This document shows positions 28,498 through 39,781 of a DNA stretch of 64,000 nt, one piece after another. The translations under genes were made by a program, and so were the position numbers. Numbering within the stretch: the stretch's first letter is position 1; each line of letters opens with the position of its first letter. Source of the DNA: Bryum argenteum (Eukaryota; Streptophyta; Bryopsida; Bryales; Bryaceae); NCBI GenBank assembly GCA_037043015.1, contig CM073327.1, positions 12,878,727 through 12,942,726 on the forward strand, written 5' to 3'. The notes under the pieces are model-generated. The model ran no database searches and was not told the DNA's origin. It saw only the letters and a list, made by a program, of their open reading frames with translations.

Positions 28498-31400
28498 CTA
28501 GCCAGTGTTCTGAATACCGGCAGCAATTCCTTTCATGGTGAGAATCACGGTATCCTCCAAGCCAGGAGCGAACTCCGTGGTGGGGTTCAGCGTCACCAAC
28601 TCCGCGGCCGCCTTCGAAGGCCTCGGAGAATCGGGCTGCACCATCGCCCCCGCGTGTCGCTGCGGGTTCTGCTCGCGCATCTTCTTCAACGTGAACGCTT
28701 GTTGCACATTCAGCGCCGTGATGTATGGCTCTCGAAGCCGCAGCCGCTGCTTCAGTGTGGGATTGCTCTGAAGGATGTCCGTATGTCTCGCAATCTGCCC
28801 CAACACCACCAAGACTCATCAGATAATGATCGACAGCCCAGATGATAATCGATCGATCGAGAGTGATCAGAGAATGATCGATTGATGGATCAGAGAATGG
28901 TCGATCGGTGGATCAGGGAATGAGCGATCGATGGATTAAAGAATGATCGATCGGGTGGCTGGAATTGAAGGGATTGTGTGAGTTGCGTACCTTGAGGAGG
29001 TGCTGTTTGGTTTCGTTGTACTTGCGGCGGAGTTCATCGCCGAAGGGTCTGAGTTCCGGGGCGACGAGCAAAGTATCATAGAGCTCGGCGATGCGGGGGT
29101 CACCTTTGGCGAACACCATCTCCACTAAATCAATAGTCACACGGAAGAACGGCCACTGATCGTACATGCGGGAGAGAATGGTAAAATTCTCCGGCTTCTC
29201 TTCTAACGCCTTCTTCAAGGCGCCCCCTAACCCGAGCCACACCGGCAGATGGAATCGCGTTTGCGTCCATGCGAAGATCCACGGAATGGCTCGGAGCGAC
29301 TCAATACCGCCACTCGGCTTACGCTTCGATGGCCGACTGCCGATATTCATGCGCCCGTATTCCAGCTCCGGAGTCGCCTGGACAGAAAATCCAAGCCAGG
29401 ATTAGTCACACGGAAGAAAGAGAATGTTGATCAATGGGAGAAGAGGGGGTGGATGTATACCGTGCGGAAGTACTCGACGAATCGGGGGTTTCGGAACACG
29501 ACAGAACGATACTCCTCAGTGGCGACGACAGCCATGGAGTCCATGAGTGCGCGCCACTCCGGCTTCGGAGCAACAGGAGGGTGCATACCATGCTCAAGAG
29601 TAGCGGCAGTAAAACGCTGGAGCGTCTTGAAGCACAAGTGCTCTTCACCGAACGATTGCTCAATGACTTCACCCTGGATCGTCACGCGGAGGGAGCCATT
29701 GATCGTGTCCGGAGGCTGGGAGAGGATAGCGAGATGGGTGGGGCCGCCACCGCGACCGACGGTCCCTCCACGGCCATGGAACATGGTGAGCCGGACGCCA
29801 TACTTCTTGGCCACTTTCACGAGATCTTCCTGCGCTTTGAACATCTGCCACGCCGCAGACAACCGCCCTGCGTCTTTGCCGGAATCTGAGTACCCGATCA
29901 TGACCTCCTGCTTCCCGTTGATGTGCTTGAGGTACCAGTCGATGGAGAACAGGCGCTCAAGCGCGGCCGGGGCGGCGTCGAGATCAGCTAGCTTCTCGAA
30001 CAACGGCACCACTCGCAGCGGCTTTGGCACGCGGCACTCGCGTTGCAGAAGCTCCACGGCGAGCACGTCTGATGGGGCAGTGGCCATGGAAATGATGTAC
30101 GCGCCGAAACAGTCGGACGGGAGCTCAGCGATCACCTTCATTGTGTCCAGGACGTCCTTCACCTCGTCCGTTGTTGGCAAATCGGGTCCAAACAGTGGCC
30201 GCTTCCCACTCAGCTCGCTCAACAACCACTTCTGGCGCTCATCCTCCGTCCAGTCACGGTAGGATCCGATACCCAAGTAGTTCGTAATCGTATCGAGCAC
30301 GTCCGTGTGCCGCTCCGACTCTTGCCGGATGTCTAATTTTACCAAACTCAAGCCGAAGCATGAGACCTGGCGCATGAAATCTAACAGACTTCCGTCGGCA
30401 ATCGGCTTATCTCCCGTCTCGCACAGCGACCTGTGACAGAGCTCCAGGGGCTCCAGAATCTGGCAGGCAATCAATCAAACACACTCAGGAACTTACGTTT
30501 CAACATACTTATCTACAAACGATTGCTGGAATGAATCTACGACATACCTGAGATGCGTCGGTGAAAGTATCTTCCAAGTTGATGTCGCTCTTTCCGTTTG
30601 CCAACATCTGCCGCATCCGCTCTCGCGTGTTGTACAGCTTGTCACGCATATCGCCCAACAAGACTCGGAACGGCTCGTTCGGTGGAATGTGCTTCCAAAA
30701 CTCTGCAATCACAATCGTATGAGTCCTCAATTCCAAGTGTCATAACAGAACTGCCATTTTGGTGCAAGTGCAGATTTCTGGACAGGGTTTCTGTTCTTTG
30801 GAATGTATCAATTCTCTGATGAACAGCCTTTTTGTTGAGGTTGTGCATTAAACTAAAGATGCAGCAGCTTGCTTACCGACATAGTGCTTCGCTTCCTTCT
30901 TGGCGTGTGCATCTAATAACAGCGCCCTCTGCTTCAGCTCATCACTGCAGCGCCACATCGAGAGCTGCATCGACACCAGTCGTGCCAGAAAATTCAAGCT
31001 GGGACCATGTCGGAACCAAGGATGACAACCATAAAAAAGTCAACTATTCACTGTCACCGTAAAATAGAATATTCCGATGATCAGTTCATGATTCTCTAGT
31101 ACCTCAAACATAAGGTCTTCAATTTGGGCGAAGTAGAGATTAGCAGCCATGAGTCGAGCAAGCAAGCACACGTCTCTCGTCACGTCCGGAGTGACGCGGG
31201 GGTTTCCTGAGCAAGACATCGAAGAGGAAGAGGTTTCAATGATAAGAAAAGGTCCCGAAGAAAATTGCAGATTTTGTGAAGAGCTAAATAGGGCACAATT
31301 GCATTAGGGTAGGACGGATAGCTTACCATCACGATCGCCGCCCATCCACGAGGAGAATTGAATGAGGGGAACATTGTGAGGCAGGCGCTCATTGACGCCG

Positions 31401-32374
31401 ATCGCCTTCAGAGCCGTATCCACACGGCGCAGGAATTTGGGTAGTCCGTTCCAGATCGTTTCGTGGAAGTAACTCATTCCTGCTCGCATCTCATCTTGCG
31501 GCGTGGGTTGCGAACGTCTGATCTCGTCAGTCCGAAACGCAGCTTGAATCTGTGGTACAAACCAACAGTGGTCAGTCACCAACATTGCAAGCCAGAAAAT
31601 TGCAGTAATTAGCCGAAAGATTGATGGGTACGTACCTCGCGGGAGAGGGCTTCGTCGAGCTCCTGCTTTTCCTCAGCAGTGACATCCTTCTTGTACATTT
31701 GCGACAAGCAGTCACGAATGCGCGAGTGCTTCTGCAAGAGCGATCGACGCACAGACTGGGTGGGGTGCGCCGTGAGCACGAGATCCACGGTCTGATTCTT
31801 AAGCGCCTCGAAAATCTCCTCCGGGGTCTTCTTCAGCTGCTTCACCAAACGCTGGAACGTCTGCTCGAAATCCGACTCCGTCAATGCGGAGCTTTCATCG
31901 CCAAGATCACCACGTCGATTCCCCGGTCGCCGGTACGCAATCTGAACCTCCTCCGCCAAGTTCCCGAGATTAAGCATGTGAGAGAATGAGCTCGCCACCA
32001 CGATGGAATCTCCCCCATCGAGATTGTTGAGTAGCGAGGCCAGTTCCTGCAGCTTTTGCCCATCCTTCCCATCTGACTTGCAAAAAGCCCCTGAAAGCTC
32101 GTAACACCTCTGGACCTGAGCCACCCCAAATCCACACACGAAGCTCTCAGTGTCCTTCAGAAAGCCACTCACAGAATTCAATCTTTCAGAAGAAAATGCG
32201 AGTAAATTCTACCGTCTCTTTGAGCTCTTTCCCGTGCAGCTGTTCCACAATATCGAGGAACCGATCGAGCAAAAGCGCATCGTACTCAATGAGCTTGTCA
32301 TCGTCGGAGACGCGCTTCGGCACCAGCAGGCGCATCTGCGCGTCTATGGACGCTATCTTCTGCAAGAACGCCAT
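28498..32374 (-). CDS. PPC: Phosphoenolpyruvate carboxylase, plant type (C3-like)
   Basis: Cytosolic enzyme that makes oxaloacetate from PEP and bicarbonate, feeding the TCA cycle. Nine exons, 32213-32374, 31636-32115, 31327-31549, 31103-31206, 30877-30964, 30548-30702, 29461-30459, 28991-29377 and 28498-28794, join in frame at GT-AG sites into 964 aa, the normal length. Catalytic marks are [26 protein letters not shown], and [16 protein letters not shown]. The C-terminus is the plant-type QNTG. The N-terminal [10 protein letters not shown] holds the Ser (residue 9) phosphorylated by PEPC kinase in this family. Residues known to separate C4 from C3 enzymes are C3-type: Ala in [11 protein letters not shown] and Arg in LKQRLRLRE. 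The ATG at 32374 places the phosphorylation site at the expected distance. It is transcribed divergently from the ribokinase gene. The last intron carries a GATC-rich tandem repeat. Confidence 0.97.
28834..28958. repeat. GATC-rich short tandem repeat in last PEPC intron
   Basis: Units of roughly 20-24 bp of the form GATCAGAGAATG(A/G)TCGATCG recur about five times with variation (near 28845, 28867, 28890, 28912, 28940). The array fills most of the 196-bp intron between PEPC exons 8 and 9. Confidence 0.75.
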
Positions 32375-33317
32375 AGCTGCGCCTCGCTCGACAAGCTCGG
32401 GGATTCGACACGCTATACAATCGGGAGCTCTATGGGCCTACGATTCTTCAATCCGGTTGAAGAATCGGAGGGAGGAACGGGATGGCTGGCCTAACGCTCT
32501 AGAAGGGAGAGAAGAGGGTGACATTTATACTATCCAGGGGAGGTTGAGGCGAAACTGGAGGTCTGGACGCCGCGAAAAGCAACGAGCGTTGGCCCCACGA
32601 TGCGCGTGAGACCAGGAAAGGCAAGCGAGGGTTGGATCACGACGATCGCGCCGAAACTGACAACTAGATTGCAGCCACGCGACACTCCTGGGGTCCACTC
32701 TGTCCACGCTTGTCTTAGAGCATCTCTCGATGCTGGCCCGCCATAGCCGGTTGCATTTCTTCTCATCCCAACTCAGCAAAAGAACCCGATTACCCCGATT
32801 ACCCGATCGCCATCATGATGAGTTCCGTCAATCCACTTTCTAAAAAAAGGTCACGTGAATGCTGATGAATTATGATGCGATCAGTTTGACGATATGATCA
32901 CGGGTATGACTATTTGGATAAGAAACTGTTCACGGGATTCCTGAACCTAAAGATATTCGTCTCGGAAGACGGGATATTCCTTTTGAGGATACGCGAAGAA
33001 GTTGTTGGCGAGTACAATCAATCACGCTGAATGTAAAATCATTGATTGATGGCTCACGAGATTCATCCGGTGAAATTTCTCTTTACAATATTACGAAAAG
33101 GTGCAAAATTGCATGGCGCTCACGATGCTCGACGTGATCTGGTCACTACAGTTGGAAGTAGGAGTTCGATCATGATCCTGATCGCTTGTAACTTCAGATT
33201 CAAGTAAAATCACGCTTTTCGTGAGAAGACCCGTGGCCGTGCAGTACATGCGAATGCGAGTCATTGAGAGGGTTTCTCGTGGTCTTTGCTTGCATTGAAT
33301 TTGCATGCTCTGGCGCG
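32375..33317. promoter_or_regulatory. Shared divergent promoter region between PEPC and ribokinase
   Basis: 943 bp separate the two start codons, which point away from each other. The part next to PEPC (to about 32780) is GC-richer and probably 5' UTR. The centre is AT-richer. No core element could be assigned with confidence. Confidence 0.5.
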
Positions 33318-35098
33318 ATGACGATCAGCAGAAAGGATCCTCCGTTGGTGGTGATCGGCTCAGTGAACGCCGACATCTACGTTGAAGTGGAGCGGCTCCC
33401 AGAGAAAGGCGAAACCATCGCTGCAAGAAATGGGCAAACGTTACCAGGAGGCAAGGGTGCCAATCAAGCGGCGTGCGCGGGGCGTCTTGGCTACCCCACT
33501 TACTTCATCGGCCAGGTTCGATCGTTAATCGCAATGTGATTGCTTCTCCGTCCGATCGTTCAGAATCTGAGCGAGCTCGGGGCTTGGCATTGGCAGGTGG
33601 GGCAGGACGGGCATGGCAAGCTAGTGATGGACGCGCTCGTCGCGTCTTCAAACGTGAACCTGAAACACGTGACGACCGTGAACGACGTCGCCACGGGACA
33701 CGCAGTGGTGATGCTGCAACCCGGAGGCCAAAACTCGATTATCATCGTGGGAGGAGCCAACCTTGCATGGCCGAGCAGTTTCTCGAGCGATGTCCAGAAA
33801 TTGATCAAGCGCGCGGGCGCCTTGCTTCTGCAGCGTGAGATTCCGGATTCCGTCAACCTGGAAGCTGCCAAGGTGCGCATCGATCGACAGGCTCATTGAT
33901 TTCTGGGGTCGATCAGCTTGATTTAAAGACCCGTTTGGCTGCGCAGATTGCGAAGAGTGCTGGTGTTCCAGTGATTATGGACGCTGGTGGCGCCGACGGT
34001 CCCATTCCTTTCGAGCTTTTGCAATGCCTCACTGTGCTGAGCCCCAACGAGAGCGAGCTCGCGCGCTTGACTGGAATGCCGACTTCTTCCCAGGACGAAA
34101 TTCTGAAAGCATCGTCCAAACTCCACGAAATGGTACATCACACCACACACACAGACAATTCACAGAACTAAACAAGTGAACTTATGCAATTTTTTCATAC
34201 TTTAGTTGTTGCTTTTGGGATCTTATATTGGGGAATCATGTTGATGAACGCTATACAGATTCCAACTGTTCTTTCTTGTTCAAGGTCCCAGTCCATTCTT
34301 TCTCGTGTAAAGTTCCGGATCCCAAATCTCTTCTTGTTTAAGTGCAGGATCGCAATAATCTACTGTAGTCCTCAAGTAGTTGCATGTTCAGGATCCCAAA
34401 TGCGTACACCATCATGAAGATTCATATCTCCGAGATCGTGCACTCATCAGGAAGATGCATACATTTGGCCGAACTATACATTTTCATGCGAATACTGGAC
34501 GCACCGTGGTTGGAAGAGTGATGCTTTCTGAGATCGATTCTTGTTGCTTGCACTGGAAGAATTTTGAGGTCACGGACAAGTCATGATCAGCTGGCGATCG
34601 AGGTTGTTGTTGAATGTGCAGGGTGTGAAGCAGGTGTTGGTGAAAATGGGGGAGAAGGGCTCCATGTTTGTGTGCGAAGGGGAGCCTCCGAGTGTCGTGG
34701 ACTCCATCTTGGCTCCTGCGGTCGTCGACACAACAGGCGCCGGTGATACTTTCACAGCCGCGTTCATCGTCCGTAATTTGATCGATGGTCCAGTGCCTCC
34801 TCGAGAATCTCAAAGATTTGCCAGTAAATTTCTTGTCACTCTCAAGAATCTAAAAGTAGTCAAATAAGTCATTTAATCATGTAGGACTTTTGTTCTTTTT
34901 TTTTTGGATTGCTTACTTTGTAGGTTGGGTGGCCCCTATTACATTTTCTGATCTTGAGTTTTTGGTGGCATTGCAGCTGCAGCAGCATCATTGTGTGTGC
35001 GAACAAAGGGCGCAATCCCGAGCATGCCTTACAGGGAGGCCGTTGTGCAACTCTACACAGAGCACTACAAGGATAAGCTTACTAAAGATAAACTTTAG
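33318..35098 (+). CDS. RBSK: Ribokinase (PfkB family)
   Basis: Phosphorylates D-ribose to ribose-5-phosphate with ATP, recycling ribose from nucleoside breakdown. Five exons, 33318-33515, 33597-33872, 33947-34132, 34622-34823 and 34977-35098, join in frame to 327 aa. Marks are VIGSVNADIYVEVERLP (N-terminal substrate strand), LPGGKGANQAACAGRLG (PfkB signature 1), LSPNESELARLTG, and VDTTGAGDTFTAAF (PfkB signature 2, with the catalytic-base Asp in GAGD). A C-terminal Ala-rich segment precedes GAIPSMPYREAV, as in ribokinases. Arabidopsis ribokinase has a plastid transit peptide. Here the ATG at 33318 gives only a short leader (MTISRKDPP), so plastid targeting is not evident. The frame is open further upstream from a non-ATG codon, so a longer start spliced from upstream cannot be ruled out. 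Confidence 0.93.
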
Positions 35099-36128
35099 CT
35101 TGCGCCATATGATCATGGACAAATCTGATGTATAGGCTCTCTTAGGATAATCAAAGCATTTCTAAGGAACAACAACCTACCGTTCCAAGAACTGCTATGG
35201 CCAAACCCACTCAATTTTTTATTCACTCATGGCCAATGGTGGAGTGTAAAAACTTCATAAGGCTTCAAAAACTCTGGTCTAAGAGACAAGCATCATTCTC
35301 GTCTGTACAGTACATTGTGAGATGGCAATGTTGTATGGAATAAAGTAAAACGCTAAGAAGGGGGTTTTGTAAAACTTCTAAGATTCACCTTTCAGTTGCA
35401 CAAGAGTATAACCAATGTATTTTCATAAAAGTGTCAAAAGATAGCCTTTAGTGGAAGATCATCATCAAAATTGGAGTTTATAGCATGTCAAGTAATTGTA
35501 AGTGGATAAATAAAGTGGTGTGGTCATACTAAGACTACTACACCAGGTTCCACCAAAGTTCTAATTTTATGTGCCTTTGGGCCGAAATGATATTGGGATA
35601 GGTGACCTCCCCCGAAGTCTCCGTGCTGCATCCATTTTAAGGAGAAAGTATTGTTACAATGGCCTCATGTCCCGTGGAAACTGTGTCAATTACATTCCGA
35701 GTAAATGCTTTATTTACACCGGTGTGGAATAAGGTCCGGAGTTCTTATTATTATCATTATTATTGATAAATAAAAAAAATATTAGATATACTTTACTTTC
35801 AAACCTAACAAGGGACGGACCAATTTTGATTCTTGAAGTATGTTTGTTAAACGCATTGAACTCTATACCTTGCCAAAAGTCAAGGATAGGGCATAAAAAC
35901 TTTGGAATTTTGTAAAGATCATTGCAAAATAGCATTCACTAATAAGACCTTATAATGGTTATTGGGCACCACTATGGAGTTTACTTCCTACAAGAAATAA
36001 CCCCTAGTCTCTTGCTTATGACCGATGGTCAAAGTACAAATTTGACACTTTAGTTACATTTTCCACATCTTGTACAAAATGTGAGATTGTGAAAGAAGTA
36101 GAGGTTCTCAAACTCAACACTTCCAAAC
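35099..36128. other. Intergenic, no gene seen
   Basis: AT-rich DNA downstream of the ribokinase stop, without supported exons or clear repeats, running up to the TTAA that borders element D. Confidence 0.5.
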
Positions 36129-36132
36129 TTAA

Positions 36133-37061
36133 CCCCTAAAAATCCAGGAAAACCGATTCGGTTTTCTGAGATTTCGGGCAGCTCATTTTAAGCATTTAAA
36201 TTGATATTTTTGCCTAAGATTTTTATTGGGTGCTCCACATACAGTAATGTGTATGTGGTAAAATTTTCAAAGTCAAATTTTAATTTTATAACCTTCATCT
36301 AGAAATTTTAGGTTTCAAGTCCAAAACGGGCAGTTTAAAGTTATTTTTTTTATTTTTTTTATTTTTAGAAATATGTTCATTACCAAATTACTATTCAAAT
36401 TCCAATGTGTCCGAAGTCAAAAAGTTTACCAATTTTACAAGGGCAGCCTCCAAAACTTTCAAAAACAATCTTCACAATTTCTAGTAATTTTACAATTTTT
36501 TCTTTCAAAAATTGCCAAAATTCGAGATTTTGGATTTTTTCCAAGATTTTTTTTTTTCGAAATTCACATTATCATAAATGCACCTTCTCACCGTCGAGAT
36601 TTTTCTCAAACTAAATATATCATACGTGGTGCTTGTTTTACTATATGGTTGTTTTTAGACCTTCTTTCATAAAATATTTTACATTAAGGTCAAAAAGTGG
36701 AATTGGTCTCTAAAATTTTGCATGAGCATAACCAACTTGATTACCTACATGAAAAAAAATGAGGGAAAAATATTTGGAATAACAATCATCAAGTTGCCCT
36801 TGGCACCATTTAGACAATGCCTCTCACGCAGTGGCAAAAAAAAAGTGTTGGTCAAACTTTGATTGTTATGATCTCACAAATGAAAAACATCCAACGGTTG
36901 AAATTTTGACCAGTCCTTTGTATACAAGTTAGGTACAAGATCTTACGGTTCAAAGTCTAAAACCAGAAAAAAAAGTTTCTCCATTTCCCCATCTCCCAAC
37001 GAAGGTGAAAAATGGCAGTTTTTGGTTTTGGAGGTCGAGGAAACCCCTGGATTTTTAGGGG
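36133..37061. mobile_element. TTAA-flanked element, family D, 929 bp
   Basis: TTAA at 36129-36132 and 37062-37065 bracket perfect 16-bp terminal inverted repeats: CCCCTAAAAATCCAGG on the left and its complement on the right. Directly inside the left repeat is a palindrome, AAAACCGA-T-TCGGTTTT. The interior is AT-rich with short open frames that show no transposase motif, so it is a non-autonomous piggyBac-type element. It is the largest complete TTAA element seen here. Confidence 0.88.
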
Positions 37062-37065
37062 TTAA

Positions 37066-37606
37066 CAGTACCAAGCGCAACACTACCAAGCTTATCAGAA
37101 AAATGGAAAAGGTAATGGAAAAGGTGACATTGGTCATGAGGTCCCACGGAACTTTGGGCCGACCAAGATTGAGCCGTGGGCCGGAATAGGAGAATGAAGT
37201 TGTAGTGCGCGGGGTTCTCTGCGGCGACGAATTGCGGTGAGGATTTTCGATAATTTTTCGCTCAATCAGTGCAAGTTGAAGAGTTTCCACAGAGATTCTT
37301 GTGTAAGCATCAAAAATGACGCTATCAGATGCTGAATTTGTCGAGGAGAGCTTGTTCATGTCTATACTACCGACATTTAACCGACCTGGGAGCAGCCCTT
37401 GTTGATTTGCTACAAAACATTAGGGTAGTAGTCATGGTGAGAATTTCTGTAGGTGCAGCTTAAACCCCACAAGTGAGGGTTGAAAGGATTGGTTGAGGAA
37501 TTTTGTAAAGTATTCTCGACCTCGTTCTTTTGTTGGAGTCTTATCTATCAATCTGGCTCGATTTTCCAGGTGAATTTGTGACCAGAATTCTGTGGTTTAG
37601 GTGGCT
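37066..37606. other. Probable promoter and 5' UTR of the plastid protein gene
   Basis: No independent gene. An antisense frame at 36943-37359 has no known motif and overlaps element D. The region lies directly before the ATG at 37607. Confidence 0.4.
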
Positions 37607-39439
37607 ATGGCGATGGCGTCACTCCGGATACCTCCTCTGTCATTGCAATCAGCCAGTTCCCTGCGTCATCGAAAGTGTGCAATCTCTCTGCGAGTGGGTG
37701 GCGGTGGAGTGTTACGAATGAATTCCGTCGTTTCGCGTCGCCGCCCTTTACTGATTGTTCGCGCTTCAGCGACTGATACCGCCACGAACCATTTAACGGT
37801 GAGTGTTAGGGTTTAGGGTTTAGTAACGAAACTATCAGCCAGATTATTGGCTTTTTCCTGTTTTTTTCCTGATTTTTATTGTGTGGTGGTAGCTCAGGGA
37901 ACAGAAGATGAGATTAGATCAAGTAACGAAACTGTGGGCGATTCGAAGAAGAGTAGAATGAACCGTATTTGTGATAAACTAATCGATGTTTTTCTGGTCG
38001 AAAAGACGAACCCGGAGGAGTGGCACGCTTACTTAGCTTTTAGTAAAGAATGGGTGAACATCAGGCCGCATTTCTTCCGCCGTTGTAAAGCTCAGGCGAA
38101 CGAGGCTCAAGATCCCATGAAACGATCGAATTTGCTCAAACTCTCAAGGCGTTTGAAGGAGGTACGCTCGTTAACCGGCTCTTAAACCCTAAACCCTAAG
38201 TCCTCATACAATGCTTGGAAGAATTGAAAGTAGCAGAACATGCAACTTGATTCTTATTCATATAATGCAAAAAGCAATTGGCTTTGATCCAGTTCTGCAA
38301 TAACATAGTGACTACGCTATGACTTGAACCTACGATTCACATAGCGGAAACCTGATGATATTATTCTCTTCTCATAATCTGAACGGGGTGTGCTGCAGCT
38401 GGACGAAGACATGCAGCAACACGATAGACTTCTGGCTTTACTTGAGAAATCTCCAGACAATATTGATGCTATTGTGGCTCGTCAACGAAAAGATTTCACT
38501 GAGCAGTTCTTTGAGCACCTACGTCTTCGCATTCAAGCAAGTTTCGACGATGAGAAACGCCGAAAAGGTCTGAATCTCTCTTCAACCTCCACACATCATG
38601 CTAGATGTTATGTACATCGCTTATGAGTGATTAGTTGGTGTATGTTACAGAGATTGATGCCGTTGCAAAGAGCTGCTTGAGGGTGGTGCAAGAATACGAC
38701 AGAAACGCACAAGACTTCATGTCATTAAGTGCAGCACAATTGAAGTTCGACGACATCGTAAAATCACCCTCACTAGAGGTCGCCTCGAAGAAGATCGAGA
38801 ATCTCGCAAAGAAAGGCGAGTTGGACTCTTCGCTTATGCTACTCATCTCCAAAGCCTACTCTGCATCGAAGGAATCCACTCTCATGAAAGAGGAGGTGCT
38901 GCTCTGACCTAACTCTTCTTACATCAACCGCATTATCATAATCTCACCTTAGCAGATTGAGGATGAATACATTTTAGATTCTGATGATGCTTTGAGGTTG
39001 ATTACAGGCAAAGGATGCGATGCTGCAACTGTACAATGTGGCCAGGGGGAACATGTCGCGATTAGTACCGAAAGAAGTTCGAATATTGCGGCATCTGCTC
39101 AGTATGAGTGATCCGCAAGAGAGGATTGCAGCAATGAAGGATGCCTGTACTCCTGGTCTTGAAATAGAAGGGAACGATGTCGATGAGCTTTGGACGTAAG
39201 TGTACACAGTCATTCTCTTCGTATTTTATCGATCATTCATGAGAAGATTCAGATAATGAAAGGGATTATGGGTTTGCAGGACTCCGGAGGCGTTGTTGAT
39301 GACTATCGAGAATCTTTTGGACACGTTCGACACGAATCGAAAAGGTGCATTGTTGAAAGAAGCTCGCAAGCTCATTCAGCCGAACGTCATTGGTCGATTG
39401 CGAGCTATCAAGCAGGAGCTCCAGTCACAGTACATGTAA
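37607..39439 (+). CDS. Plastid-targeted protein related to Arabidopsis At4g37920 (unknown function)
   Basis: Six exons, 37607-37798, 37898-38161, 38399-38567, 38651-38895, 39008-39195 and 39280-39439, join in frame to 405 aa. The first about 50 residues (MAMASLRIPPLSLQSASSL..., Ser/Arg-rich, few acids) look like a chloroplast transit peptide. The mature part matches the At4g37920 family as I recall it: DKLIDVFLVEKTNPEEW, ARQRKDFTEQFFEHL, KKGELDSSLMLLISKAYS, VPKEVRILRHLL, and DELWTTPEALL. It is predicted largely helical, with no catalytic motif known to me. Introns 1 and 2 both carry AAACCCTAAA-type telo-box motifs near their donor ends. It is convergent with the ATP11 gene, with 342 bp between the two stop codons. 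Confidence 0.87.
37806..38202. promoter_or_regulatory. Telo-box-like motifs in introns 1 and 2
   Basis: GTTAGGGTTTAGGGTTTAG occurs a few bases into intron 1 (about 37803-37821). TTAAACCCTAAACCCTAAG occurs at the start of intron 2 (about 38182-38200), in the opposite orientation. Plant telo-boxes near gene 5' ends are known regulatory sites bound by TRB-type proteins. Function here is inferred. Confidence 0.45.
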
Positions 39440-39781
39440 AGTGCGAGTGACCATATTTGTATTATATTACTCAATATTTTGAACAAAAGCTATCATCTCT
39501 CTGAAGGTTACTTGCTATCGACTCTGGCATCTTGCTGGGCTCCAAAAGTTGCCGATATTTTGAAGTTCACTCTTCACCAATCAGGCATCCTTTTTAAATG
39601 AGAATCTGAGCCAATTGTGAGATATCAAAAGTCACTTCACAATGTAAGGTAGTGTCACACTGATGTCATTAAACATATTGATCTTACCTTCGACGAAGAT
39701 TGTAGTGATCGTGTACGAGTACCTCGTTGTTATGGAGAGAACTTTATATCATAAAAAGGACCGAACACCCTTCCGCTACGA

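Noticed and set aside
29249..30262. A 337-codon plus-strand open frame
   Set aside because: It is antisense to PEPC exons 7 and 8, which explain the openness. Its translation is Arg/Ser/Pro-rich without any motif.
38315..38346. A tRNA-like hairpin CGCTATG...CATAGCG with a TTGAACC-like loop in intron 2 of the plastid protein gene
   Set aside because: Only one arm-like stem is present, with a 7-bp stem and an 18-nt loop. No acceptor, D or anticodon arms could be built.
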